In this document: one piece after another, positions 42,309 to 50,939 of the stretch
How the letters are laid out: each line of letters starts with the position of its first letter
How positions within the stretch are numbered: position 1 is the stretch's first letter
Source: Niveispirillum lacus
GTDB taxonomy: Bacteria; Pseudomonadota; Alphaproteobacteria; Azospirillales; Azospirillaceae
NCBI RefSeq assembly: GCF_002251795.1
Contig: NZ_NOXU01000015.1
Span: forward strand, 38,774 to 102,773
Direction of reading: 5' to 3'
Length of the DNA: 64,000 bases
Position numbers and translations under genes: made by a program
Notes under the pieces: generated by a model
Told to the model about the DNA's origin: nothing
The model's input: the letters and a program-made list of their open reading frames with translations, nothing else
Databases searched by the model: none

Positions 42309-44063
42309 TTAGGACAAGCTGGCCCGATAGGCCCGCCAACCACCAAAACCGGTGATGTCGGTGGCTCCTGTCAGCGCATGGCTCTCACACAGGAAGCAGG
42401 TGACCTGCCGCCCATCCTCCAGTGTTACCTTGCCCACGCCCAGGGGGGCGGGAATACGGGCGACAAATTGGCCGAAAGCGGCGGGGGGCAGGGCCCATTC
42501 CTCTGCTACGATACCCGGCCCGACAAAACCAGGTTCGCGCACCAGACCGGGTTTCGGCGGCACCGTTCCGGCCAGGGCATAGAAGCGATAATCCGGTGCA
42601 GTGCGCACATCGGCCAGCTTCACGCCACCCACACTGGTCAATTCGTGGTTCAGCGGCATGCCGGACAGATGGGCACCCACCACCACGATGGGCAGCCAGT
42701 CGGCGGGAACGGTTGGCATGATCTCTCCCTTACCATGCAGACGGCTGGCCAGTACGGCCAGACCAGGATCAGTGAAGGCAGGCCCGACCAGCGTGACGCC
42801 GAAGGGTAGGCCATTGGGCCGGAACCCGGCGGGCACGGCCACCGCCGCACAATCCAGCAAGTTCACGAAGTTGGTGTAACGGCCCAGATTGCTGTTCAGC
42901 CGCACAGGATCGGCCAGCATGTCGGCAACCGTGTAAATGGTGGGCGTGGTCGGCAGCAGCAGCAGATCGACATCAGCCCAGAGGCGGGCGATTTCTTGGG
43001 TGTAGAACGCCAGCGAATAGTGGCCGACAAACGCCTCAACTGCGGTTTTGCTCTGGGCACCGGCAATGATGCTGCGCACCGTCGGGTCCATGGCATCGGC
43101 CTGACCTTCGAAGAATTCCTCAATCGCGGCCAGCCGTTCGGCCACCCAGGGACCGCCATAGAGCAGATGGGCGCATTCGCGCAGCGGCTTGTAATCAAAG
43201 GGCACCGCCGTACCACCCAATGATACCAGCCGTTCCACCGCCCCATCATACAGCACCTCTGCGGCGTGATCGCCCAGAAACTCCTTCTCCGTCCCCGTCA
43301 AAACCCCAAAGCGGAAGCCGGACAGGCGCAGGGGCCGGGTCTGTGCGGGTCTTGAGAACGGATCGGCAGCATCGAACCCTTCGGCTATACGCCGTACCAG
43401 ATCGCCATCAGCGACATCATGGGAAAGGACGGTGATGCAGTCCTGCGACCGGCAAGCGGGCACCAGACCATTGGTGGAAAGCAGGCCCTTGCTGGGCTTG
43501 ATCCCCACCAGATCGTTGAACGCGGCTGGAACGCGGCCCGAACCTGCGGTGTCGGTTCCAAGCGCAAAGGCCACCTGTCCGCGCGCCACCACCACCGCCG
43601 ACCCGGAACTGGACCCGCCGGAAATATAGTCGGTATTGAACACACAGCCCGGGGCCCCATAGGGGCTGCGCGTGCCGTTCAGACCCGTGGCGAACTGATC
43701 CAGGTTGGTCTTGCCCACCAGGATGGCCCCGGCGGCGCGCAGTTTCGCCACCACCGTGCTGTCGCCAGCGGGATGATAGGCAAAGGCCGGGCAGGCGGCC
43801 GTGGTGGGCAGGCCGCCCGCGTCGATATTATCCTTGGCCGCAAACGGGATGCCCCAGAGCGGTTTTGCTGGGTCATAGCCCTGGGCCGTTAAGGCCGCCG
43901 CTTCGGCACGCAACTGGTCGGCGGGAACCACGCTGATCCAGGCGGCGGGGTCGGGGTTGGCGGCCAGCCGTTCCAACACCGCGTCAATCACCGTCACGGG
44001 ATTGGCCGCACCAGCGCGGTACAGGTCGGTCAGGTTCTGGACGGTCAGCTTTTCGGGCAGCAT
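42309..44063 (-). CDS. atzF: Allophanate hydrolase
   Basis: 584 residues. The amidase-signature domain (residues ~20-440) has the catalytic Lys in AAKDNIDAGGLPTT and GGSSSGSAVVVARG with the Ser-cisSer pair. The C-terminal ~120 residues are the allophanate hydrolase second domain (LPIVVVGAHLSGMPLNHELT, YRFYALAGTVPPKPGLV), which aids decarboxylation. It converts allophanate to ammonia and CO2, the last step of urea or guanidine breakdown. The stop of the carboxylase overlaps its start, so the two are coupled. It is last in the guanidine operon. Confidence 0.93.
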   Translation of the reverse strand: MLPEKLTVQNLTDLYRAGAANPVTVIDAVLERLAANPDPAAWISVVPADQLRAEAAALTAQGYDPAKPLWGIPFAAKDNIDAGGLPTTAACPAFAYHPAGDSTVVAKLRAAGAILVGKTNLDQFATGLNGTRSPYGAPGCVFNTDYISGGSSSGSAVVVARGQVAFALGTDTAGSGRVPAAFNDLVGIKPSKGLLSTNGLVPACRSQDCITVLSHDVADGDLVRRIAEGFDAADPFSRPAQTRPLRLSGFRFGVLTGTEKEFLGDHAAEVLYDGAVERLVSLGGTAVPFDYKPLRECAHLLYGGPWVAERLAAIEEFFEGQADAMDPTVRSIIAGAQSKTAVEAFVGHYSLAFYTQEIARLWADVDLLLLPTTPTIYTVADMLADPVRLNSNLGRYTNFVNLLDCAAVAVPAGFRPNGLPFGVTLVGPAFTDPGLAVLASRLHGKGEIMPTVPADWLPIVVVGAHLSGMPLNHELTSVGGVKLADVRTAPDYRFYALAGTVPPKPGLVREPGFVGPGIVAEEWALPPAAFGQFVARIPAPLGVGKVTLEDGRQVTCFLCESHALTGATDITGFGGWRAYRASLS

Positions 44064-47000
44064 CAGGCAATATCCTCCAGAATGGCGACGGTTTGACCGG
44101 CATTGACGGTGCGGCCCGGCTTGACCGTCACTTCCCGGACCCGGCCCGCCGTGGCAGCCTTGACCTCCATCTCCATCTTCATGCTTTCCAGGATCAGGAT
44201 CGTGTCACCGGCGGCGACCATCTGGCCCGGCTCCACCATCACTTTCCAGACATTGCCCGTCACACCTGTTTCGACACCGGAACAACCGTCGGGCAGGGTG
44301 GTGGCGTCGGCTGTTGGGCCGCCATCATCGCTGACAAAACGGTCCAGGCCCTTGGCCTTCCAATCCTCCCGTTCGGCCTCAAACGCCGCCTGCTGGCGGG
44401 TTTTGAAACCGTCGATACTGTCGGCATTGTCGGCCTGGAAGCGCAGATGGTCGGCATAATCCAGGGTGGTTTCCTCAATCCGCACGGGGTAACGGCCATG
44501 GGGGAAGGCCTCACGCGCTTCTGCCAGTTCCTGTTCTGTTACGGGAAAGAAACGAATCTGGTCAAAGAAGCGCAGCAGCCAGGGGCTGCCCTGCTTGAAC
44601 GGTGGGGTGCTGCGCCAGGAATTCCAGACCTGGATGGTGCGGCCAAACAACTGATAGCCGCCCGGCCCCTCCATCCCGTAAATGCACATATAGGCCCCGC
44701 CGATGCCGACAGCATTCTCCGGGGTCCAGGTACGGGCGGGATTGTATTTGGTCGTCACCAGCCGGTGGCGTGGGTCCAGCGGGGTGGCAACGGGTGCGCC
44801 CAGATAGACGTCACCCAACCCATAGACGAGGTAGGAGGCGTCAAAGACGATGCGCTTTACATCTTCCTGGCTGTCCAACCCGTTGATACGGCGGATGAAC
44901 TCGATATTGTCCGGGCACCAGGGGGCATCGGCCCGCACCAGTTCCTGATACTTGGTCATGGCCAGCCGGACCTGGGGGTCGTTCCAGGACAGGGGCAGAT
45001 GGACGATGCGGCTGGGCACCTTGGCCTGTTCGATGCTGCCCAGGCCTGCCTCAATCTCCGCCAGCACGCCCAACAGCGTGGGTAACTTCAATGTTCCGCT
45101 GTCGTAATGAACCTGAAGAGAACGGATGCCGGGCGTCAGGTCGATGATGCCGGGCAGGGCGCGATTGCGGAGCGCCGTGACCAGCAGATGCACGCGCAGC
45201 CGCAGGCCCAGATCCAGCGCCATCGGCCCATATTCAACCAACAGATAATCATTCCCTGCCCGGCGGTAGACGACCGGCACCGGCCCTTCGATCCGCGAGA
45301 GAATGGGGGAGGGGAGGGTGGTGTGGGTGATGCGCACCCCCTGATTTCCCCGCGAAAGCGGGGACCCAGGGGCCACAGGCCCGAACGATGGTGCAAGCAG
45401 CCCATGGACCCCCGCTTTCGCGGGGGAGGCAAATTCTGTGGCATCCGAGGCCAAATCCGAAGCCAACGCAACCGGCACGAACCGCACTTTGTCGCTGGGG
45501 CGCAACTGCCCGACCTTCCACAGATCGTCCTTGGCCACCACCACGGGGCAGACAAAGCCGCCCAGGCTGGGACCGTCTGGCCCTAAGATGATGGGCATGT
45601 CGCCGGTGAAATCCACGGCACCAATGGCATAGGCATTGTCATGGATGTTGGACGGGTGCAGCCCGGCCTCACCGCCATCGGCGCGAGCCCATTTCGGGCG
45701 GGGGCCGATCAGGCGCACACCGGTGCGGGCGGAATTGAAATGCACCTCATAGGTGGCGGCGAACAGATCGGCGATATCGTCTTCCTGAAAAAAGTCCGGT
45801 GCGCCGTGCGGTCCATAATGGACGGATAAGTGCCACTCATTGGACAGGGTGGGCAGGGCTGGTATCTCCGCCGGTCCCACCGGCAGCCCCGCCAGCGCCA
45901 GCGTATCGCCCGCCTTCAGGCAGCCTGTGGCATGGCCGCCGAACCGGCCCAGCGCGAAGGTGGCCTTTGAGCCCAAATAAGTTGGCGCATCAAAGCCACC
46001 GGCAACGGCCAGATAGGTGCGCTGCCCCGCCCCCTGAATCCGGCCGAGCGCCAGGGTTTGCCCGGCCCGCACCGCCAACGGGGTGCCATGCGCGATGGGC
46101 GCGCCATCCAGTGTCGCCGCCATCACTGCCCCGGTCAGGGCGATGGTGGCATCGGCGTTAAAGCGCAGGGTGGGACCGGTCAGCGTGCATTCCAACGCCG
46201 CCGTCCCTTCCGCATTGCCCAGCAACCGGTTGGCCAGACGGAAGGATTTGTCATCCATCGGCCCCGATGGCGGTACGCCCACATCCCAATAGCCCAACCG
46301 CCCCGGCCAATCTTGGATGGATGTCTGGGCACCCGGCGACAGCACCTCCACCGTGGCAGGAGTAAAGGCGAAATCCTTCAGGACGGAGGTAGCAACCTTG
46401 CCCTGGCGGAATAGGTCCGACCCGATGATGGCGGACAGGTAGGACAGGTTGGTTTCAATTCCCGCCACGCGGCTGGCGGCCAGGGCCGCTGACAGCTTGT
46501 CGATGGCTCCATCACGGCTGTCGGCATGTACGATCAGCTTGGCCAGCATCGGATCGTAATTGGCCGTGACCTCCGTGCCCGTCGACACCCAGCCATCGAC
46601 GCGGATATCGGTGGGGAAGGTCACCTCGGTCAACAGGCCCGTGGAGGGGCGGAAGTCGGCGGCTGCGTTTTCGGCATAAAGCCGAACCTCAATCGCGGCC
46701 CCCTGCGGGATCAGGCTGTTCTGGGCGGGCAGGGTGAAATCACCGGCGGCCTGACGCACCATCCATTCGACCAGATCGACGCCGAAAACGGCTTCCGTCA
46801 CCGGATGTTCGACCTGCAACCGTGTATTCACCTCCAGGAAATAGACCTGGGCACGGGCCACGTCATAGATGAACTCCACGGTCCCGGCAGAGGCATATTT
46901 CACCGATTGGCCCAATGCGATGGCAGCATCGCGCAGATGCAGGCGCACCGCGTCGGGCAGACCGGGGGCGGGCGTTTCTTCCACCACCTTCTGGTTACGA

Positions 47001-47695
47001 CGCTGAAGCGAACAATCGCGTTCGCCGAGCGCCACGACCCCGCCCTTGCCATCGCCGAAAATCTGCACCTCGACATGGCGCGCCTCTGCCACGAACCGTT
47101 CCAGATAGACGCGCGCGTCGCCGAAGCTGCTGGTGGCCATGCGCTGTACCGCAGCGAACTTGGCCGCCAGTTCGTTGGCACTGTGGCAAAGCTGCATGCC
47201 GATGCCCCCGCCGCCCGCGGTACTTTTCAGCATGACGGGGAAGCCGATCTCGGCCGCGGCGGCCTGGGCTGCCTCCACATCTTCCAGAATGTCGGTGCCG
47301 GGCAGCAGGGGCACGCCAGCGGCCTTGGCCAGGGCACGGGCCGTGTGTTTCAGGCCGAAGCCCTGCAGATGCTCCACACGCGGGCCGATGAAGGTGATGC
47401 CCGCTGCGTTCAGCCGTTCCACAAACCCGGCATTTTCCGACAGGAAGCCATAGCCGGGATGAACCGCCTGTGCCCCTGTCGCCTGGCAGGCAGCGATGAC
47501 GGCGTCGATATCCAGATAGGACTGTTTGGCCGGCGACGGGCCGATATGCACCGCTTCATCCGCTGACAGGACCGGCAGGGTGAAACGGTCGGCGTCGGAA
47601 TAGACGGCGACGGAAGCGATACCCATGCGCCGCAGGGTGTTGACCACCCGCGCGCAAATCTCGCCACGATTGGCGATCAGGACCTTGGTGAACAT
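44063..47695 (-). CDS. Biotin-dependent urea/guanidine carboxylase
   Basis: 1210 residues: biotin carboxylase domain (FTKVLIANRGEICARVV, ATP grasp KSTAGGGGIGMQLCHS), allophanate hydrolase/KipI-like carboxyltransferase domains (LGYWDVGVPPSGPMDDKSFR), and biotinyl domain ILILESMKMEMEVKAATAGR with the biotin Lys near 1171. ATP and bicarbonate carboxylate the substrate to allophanate or carboxyguanidine. The upstream guanidine-I riboswitch and the DUF1989 pair make guanidine the likely substrate, as in the recently recognised guanidine carboxylases. An in-frame palindromic insertion of ~79 bases lies at residues ~756-782. Confidence 0.93.
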   Translation of the reverse strand: MFTKVLIANRGEICARVVNTLRRMGIASVAVYSDADRFTLPVLSADEAVHIGPSPAKQSYLDIDAVIAACQATGAQAVHPGYGFLSENAGFVERLNAAGITFIGPRVEHLQGFGLKHTARALAKAAGVPLLPGTDILEDVEAAQAAAAEIGFPVMLKSTAGGGGIGMQLCHSANELAAKFAAVQRMATSSFGDARVYLERFVAEARHVEVQIFGDGKGGVVALGERDCSLQRRNQKVVEETPAPGLPDAVRLHLRDAAIALGQSVKYASAGTVEFIYDVARAQVYFLEVNTRLQVEHPVTEAVFGVDLVEWMVRQAAGDFTLPAQNSLIPQGAAIEVRLYAENAAADFRPSTGLLTEVTFPTDIRVDGWVSTGTEVTANYDPMLAKLIVHADSRDGAIDKLSAALAASRVAGIETNLSYLSAIIGSDLFRQGKVATSVLKDFAFTPATVEVLSPGAQTSIQDWPGRLGYWDVGVPPSGPMDDKSFRLANRLLGNAEGTAALECTLTGPTLRFNADATIALTGAVMAATLDGAPIAHGTPLAVRAGQTLALGRIQGAGQRTYLAVAGGFDAPTYLGSKATFALGRFGGHATGCLKAGDTLALAGLPVGPAEIPALPTLSNEWHLSVHYGPHGAPDFFQEDDIADLFAATYEVHFNSARTGVRLIGPRPKWARADGGEAGLHPSNIHDNAYAIGAVDFTGDMPIILGPDGPSLGGFVCPVVVAKDDLWKVGQLRPSDKVRFVPVALASDLASDATEFASPAKAGVHGLLAPSFGPVAPGSPLSRGNQGVRITHTTLPSPILSRIEGPVPVVYRRAGNDYLLVEYGPMALDLGLRLRVHLLVTALRNRALPGIIDLTPGIRSLQVHYDSGTLKLPTLLGVLAEIEAGLGSIEQAKVPSRIVHLPLSWNDPQVRLAMTKYQELVRADAPWCPDNIEFIRRINGLDSQEDVKRIVFDASYLVYGLGDVYLGAPVATPLDPRHRLVTTKYNPARTWTPENAVGIGGAYMCIYGMEGPGGYQLFGRTIQVWNSWRSTPPFKQGSPWLLRFFDQIRFFPVTEQELAEAREAFPHGRYPVRIEETTLDYADHLRFQADNADSIDGFKTRQQAAFEAEREDWKAKGLDRFVSDDGGPTADATTLPDGCSGVETGVTGNVWKVMVEPGQMVAAGDTILILESMKMEMEVKAATAGRVREVTVKPGRTVNAGQTVAILEDIA
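45348..45426. repeat. Palindromic element inserted in frame in the carboxylase gene
   Basis: Arms CCCCGCGAAAGCGGGG (45348-45363) and CCCCCGCTTTCGCGGGGG (45409-45426) are self-complementary and inverted copies of each other (extended by ACCCA and TGGA). Translated on the minus strand they give SPAKAGVHG...GSPLSRGNQG, the hallmark of dispersed palindromic repeats in several proteobacteria. The reading frame stays open through it. Confidence 0.8.
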
Positions 47696-47715
47696 GGTGG
47701 TGCCCCCGATTGCCG

Positions 47716-48372
47716 TCAGTCAGCCCAGACCAGAACCCGGATGGGCGTGGGGTCGAAACCGTTGCAGGGATTGTTCACCTGCGGGCAGTTGGAAATGACG
47801 CACAGCAGATCCTGGTGCGCCACCATCTCCACATAATCCCCGCCCGATGACACACCGTCGGCAATCGCCAGCGTGCCATCCGGGTCGATCGGGACATTCA
47901 TGAAGAAATTGATGTTGGGCACGATATCGCGCTTGTCCATGCCATGGCGTGACACGGCAATCAGGAAGTTCTCCCGACAGGCGTGCATGTATTTGGTCTG
48001 GTGCCCAAACCGCACCGTATTGCTTTCGCAAGAACAGGCCCCGGCAGAGGTGTCATGGCTGCCGCTTGTATCGGCGATGACAGTGGCCAGCGGGTTGCCC
48101 CGGTTGGAATACAGCACCGATCCCGGCCCGATATAGGGTGTGCCCTGGGCCAGCACCGTGTCCTGGGCGCTGTAGCGTTCGGTATGATCGGCCAGGCTGT
48201 AGAACAGCGTATCCACCGCCTGACAGCCCTCGCTGTCGATGATACGGAAGACCTGCCCTTTGCGCACGATGCCGGACCAGGGATGCTCTGCCGGGATCAC
48301 CTCGTCATGGATAGCCGCGCCGATCTCACGGCTGGACAGGACAGGGGTGAAGCTGTTGTTGCTCATAGTCAT
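47716..48372 (-). CDS. DUF1989 protein UAAP2 (carboxyguanidine deiminase subunit)
   Basis: 218 residues. DUF1989 signatures are VIPAEHPWSGIVRKGQVFRI, GCQAVDTLFYSLADHTERYS, GACSCESNTVRFGHQTKYMH and NINFFMNVPIDPDGTLAI. The cysteines of GACSCES and the CGH-like pattern retained here are those likely to form the metal site. In guanidine-degrading bacteria the paired DUF1989 proteins act as carboxyguanidine deiminase, giving allophanate and ammonia. It is 20 bases before the carboxylase gene and 13 bases after its partner. Confidence 0.9.
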   Translation of the reverse strand: MTMSNNSFTPVLSSREIGAAIHDEVIPAEHPWSGIVRKGQVFRIIDSEGCQAVDTLFYSLADHTERYSAQDTVLAQGTPYIGPGSVLYSNRGNPLATVIADTSGSHDTSAGACSCESNTVRFGHQTKYMHACRENFLIAVSRHGMDKRDIVPNINFFMNVPIDPDGTLAIADGVSSGGDYVEMVAHQDLLCVISNCPQVNNPCNGFDPTPIRVLVWAD

Positions 48373-48384
48373 TCCCTCCCCCGA

Positions 48385-49200
48385 TCAGGCCGACAGATAG
48401 GCGTCGGTGTTGACGAACCCGCGCGCGGCCTCTGCCGTGGCGGTCCGGCACAGATCGTCGGGACCGGCGGCGGGCGCGCTGTGGATGGTCAGTTCAACGG
48501 GCACCGCTGACACTCGGGGAGCCAGCGGGTGGGGGGTGTTGGAGATGGCCAGGATCAAATCCATCTCCGCCCGCAGCGACACGAAATCACCCGGCGTGAC
48601 ACCCGCTGCATCAAAACTGAACCGGCCATCCGCCGTGACGGTGACGGGGGCGAAGAACGTGATGCAGGGGGGAATATCGCGCTGGCTCAGCCCATGTTTG
48701 CCGGCGGCCAGGATGAAATTGTCGCGCGCATTGCGCACCCCACTGTCAGCGCCATAGGTGCGAGCGACGGAGGCGGGGGTGGAGCCGCCTACCACCGTGT
48801 CATGTCGTCCGCTGCTATCCTCCACAATCGACAACAGCACGCGGCCCATGTCGGAGAACAGGACCCGTCCCTTGCGCAGTTCCGCTGTCCACTGGATCTT
48901 GATCGTGTCGGCATGATTATAGCGTTCGGAGGGATCGGTCCGGTTCCAGGCCAGCAGCGACACGCCCGGTGTCGCCCCCGGATTGGCAACGCGCACTACC
49001 TGCCCCTGCTGGACGATCCCGGTCCAGTACCAGCCGCCGGGCAGGGTTTCCGATAGTTTCACGGTGTCGGCGCTGGGCAGCGGGGCGTCGCGTGGCGTCG
49101 GCGGCGGCAAGGCCACGGGCGCCCGGCCGGCGGCGGCGGACTTCAATTCGATGTAGCGGGCGCGATTGGCAGCGATCTGTTCTGGGGTCTGGCGGGGCAT
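48385..49200 (-). CDS. DUF1989 protein UAAP1 (carboxyguanidine deiminase partner subunit)
   Basis: 271 residues, the longer DUF1989 partner: LPGGWYWTGIVQQGQVVRVA, GVSLLAWNRTDPSERYNHAD, DTVVGGSTPASVARTYGADS and GLSQRDIPPCITFFAPVTVT. Where UAAP2 has GACSCES this protein has GGSTPAS, so its cysteines are lost. It is therefore probably the structural or non-catalytic half of a heteromer. An N-terminal helix (TPEQIAANRARYIELKSAAA) precedes the domain. It is the fourth gene of the guanidine operon, 12 bases after the ABC ATPase gene. Confidence 0.9.
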   Translation of the reverse strand: MPRQTPEQIAANRARYIELKSAAAGRAPVALPPPTPRDAPLPSADTVKLSETLPGGWYWTGIVQQGQVVRVANPGATPGVSLLAWNRTDPSERYNHADTIKIQWTAELRKGRVLFSDMGRVLLSIVEDSSGRHDTVVGGSTPASVARTYGADSGVRNARDNFILAAGKHGLSQRDIPPCITFFAPVTVTADGRFSFDAAGVTPGDFVSLRAEMDLILAISNTPHPLAPRVSAVPVELTIHSAPAAGPDDLCRTATAEAARGFVNTDAYLSA

Positions 49201-49212
49201 GATGCACCCTCC

Positions 49213-50043
49213 TCACGCGGCATCGGCCGGGTCGTCCCGGTCTGGGTGCCCGTCAGCTTGGGCCGGGTCGTCCCGGCGGGGCAGGGTGGGTTCCTTACCG
49301 AAATCAGGATTGCCCGCCACGCGGCGGGGCCAGACCTCGATATCGTTGGTGATGCTGGCGCCATACCGTAGCCGTTCTTCCGGCAGGTTGCGGCGGCGGT
49401 CAAAGGCGATGACACGGGTGGCCAGATGGAAAGCCTCTGACAGATCATGGGTGACCATGACCACACTCATCGGATGTTCGTGCCAGAGTTGGCGCATCAG
49501 CTTATGCACATCGCCCCGGATGCCGGGGTCCAGTGCGCCGAACGGTTCATCCAGCAGCAGCACCTTGGGCTTGGCAATCAGGGCCTGGGCCAGGGCCAGC
49601 CGTTGCTGCATGCCGCCGGAAAGCTGGGCCGGATATTTTTCCAGCGCGTGGCTCAGGCCCACAGCGTCCAACAGTTTGACGGCCTCTTCCTTGGCCTGAC
49701 GCCGGGCAGTCCCGAACAACCGGCCGAGCACGCCGCCCCCCTTCAATTCCGCGCCCAGCAGCACATTGCCCAGCACCGTCAGGTGCGGAAACACGGAATA
49801 GCGCTGAAACACCACCCCGCGATCGGGGCCGGGTTCGGGTGAGATCGGGATGCCGTCGATCAGGATTTCCCCCTTGGTCGGGGTTTCCTGCGACAGCAGC
49901 ATCCGCAGAAATGTGGTTTTACCGCAGCCGGAAGGACCAACCAGAGCCACGAAGGAGCGTGGCGCGATCTCCAGGTTGATCTGTTCCAGAACCACCTGCT
50001 CGCCATATTCCTTCCAGACATTGCGGACGGAGATCTGTGTCAT
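49213..50043 (-). CDS. ABC transporter ATP-binding protein (guanidine/urea operon)
   Basis: 276 residues. Walker A is GPSGCGKTT, Q-loop is VFQRYSVFPH, signature is LSGGMQQRLALAQAL, Walker B is KVLLLDEPFGALD, and the switch histidine is in VTHDLSEAF. It belongs to the taurine/nitrate/sulfonate-type importers. The C-terminal ~60 residues are an Asp/Pro-rich extension. Its start overlaps the permease stop by four bases. With the neighbouring permease and binding protein it likely imports guanidine. Confidence 0.93.
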   Translation of the reverse strand: MTQISVRNVWKEYGEQVVLEQINLEIAPRSFVALVGPSGCGKTTFLRMLLSQETPTKGEILIDGIPISPEPGPDRGVVFQRYSVFPHLTVLGNVLLGAELKGGGVLGRLFGTARRQAKEEAVKLLDAVGLSHALEKYPAQLSGGMQQRLALAQALIAKPKVLLLDEPFGALDPGIRGDVHKLMRQLWHEHPMSVVMVTHDLSEAFHLATRVIAFDRRRNLPEERLRYGASITNDIEVWPRRVAGNPDFGKEPTLPRRDDPAQADGHPDRDDPADAA

Positions 50044-50861
50044 GCGCTGGCCCTCGCATCCTCAAACCATGGGAAGGCACGGCGTTGCAGCACCCGCAAG
50101 CCCAGATCCATCAGGAAGCAGAGCAGGGTGATCCAGGCGACATAGGGCAGGATCACATCCATGGCCAGATAGCGGCGGACCAGGAAAATGCGATAACCAA
50201 GGCCCGCCTCGCTGGCAATTGCCTCTGCCGAGATCAAGAACAGCCACGCGGGGCCGAGATTGAGACGGATACTATCGATCAGGCGTGGCAGAATCTGCGG
50301 TAGCACGACCCGGATGGCGAGGGTCCAGCTATTTGCGCCCAGCGTCTGCGCCTTGATCAGTTGCTGACGTGGCAGATCATCGATCTTCAGCATCAGATCG
50401 CGGATCAGGCACGGCAAAACGCCGACCACGATCAGGGTGATCTTGGACGCTTCCCCCAACCCCACCACAATGAACAGAATAGGCAGAACCGCCAGCGGCG
50501 GTACCATCGACGCGACCGTGACAAACGGGGCCAGGGTGGCGCGGACATAGGGCAACAGCCCTGCCGCCAACCCCACCAACAAACCACCTGCCGCTGCAAT
50601 GGCAATCCCTGCTACCAGCCGCGCCAGCGACGTGGCGGTATCCAACCACAGCAGGATATCGCCGGTTCGCTTGTCCGGGGTGAAGGCCATCCGGTCGATG
50701 GCATCGACAAAGGAGGTCAGGCCCGGCAGCAGCTTGTCGGACGGGTTCTCCGCCAATCGCACCGCCGACCCCAGCGCATAGGCAATCAGCACCAGCAGAA
50801 AGGGCAGGGCCGCCAGCAGCATCCAGCTAGTCCGGTCGGGCCGTCGGTTGATCAGGCGCAT
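50040..50861 (-). CDS. ABC transporter permease (guanidine/urea operon)
   Basis: 273 residues from ATG 50861, chosen because CGGAGTG precedes it; a longer frame to 50918 would translate a repetitive palindrome. It has about six membrane segments. The EAA loop region reads VLPQILPRLIDSIRLNLGPA, followed by AEAIASEAGLGYRIFLVRRY, typical of BPD_transp_1 permeases of the SsuC/TauC family. It overlaps the ATPase gene by four bases. Confidence 0.92.
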   Translation of the reverse strand: MRLINRRPDRTSWMLLAALPFLLVLIAYALGSAVRLAENPSDKLLPGLTSFVDAIDRMAFTPDKRTGDILLWLDTATSLARLVAGIAIAAAGGLLVGLAAGLLPYVRATLAPFVTVASMVPPLAVLPILFIVVGLGEASKITLIVVGVLPCLIRDLMLKIDDLPRQQLIKAQTLGANSWTLAIRVVLPQILPRLIDSIRLNLGPAWLFLISAEAIASEAGLGYRIFLVRRYLAMDVILPYVAWITLLCFLMDLGLRVLQRRAFPWFEDARASA

Positions 50862-50888
50862 GGGGTCACTCCGTTGCAGCCCGGCTCC

Positions 50889-50915
50889 CGTCATCCCGGC
50901 GCTGCCGGGATGACG
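50889..50915. repeat. REP-like perfect hairpin between permease and binding-protein genes
   Basis: CGTCATCCCGGC (50889-50900) pairs with GCCGGGATGACG (50904-50915) over a GCT loop. Intercistronic hairpins like this are often dispersed repeats and may stabilise the upstream mRNA of the abundant binding protein. Confidence 0.7.
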
Positions 50916-50939
50916 CAAGGAACGGATATGCGTTCGTGC

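Noticed and set aside
46526..47566. 346-codon plus-strand frame opposite the carboxylase
   Set aside because: It is a shadow of the biotin carboxylase coding sequence and has no family motif.
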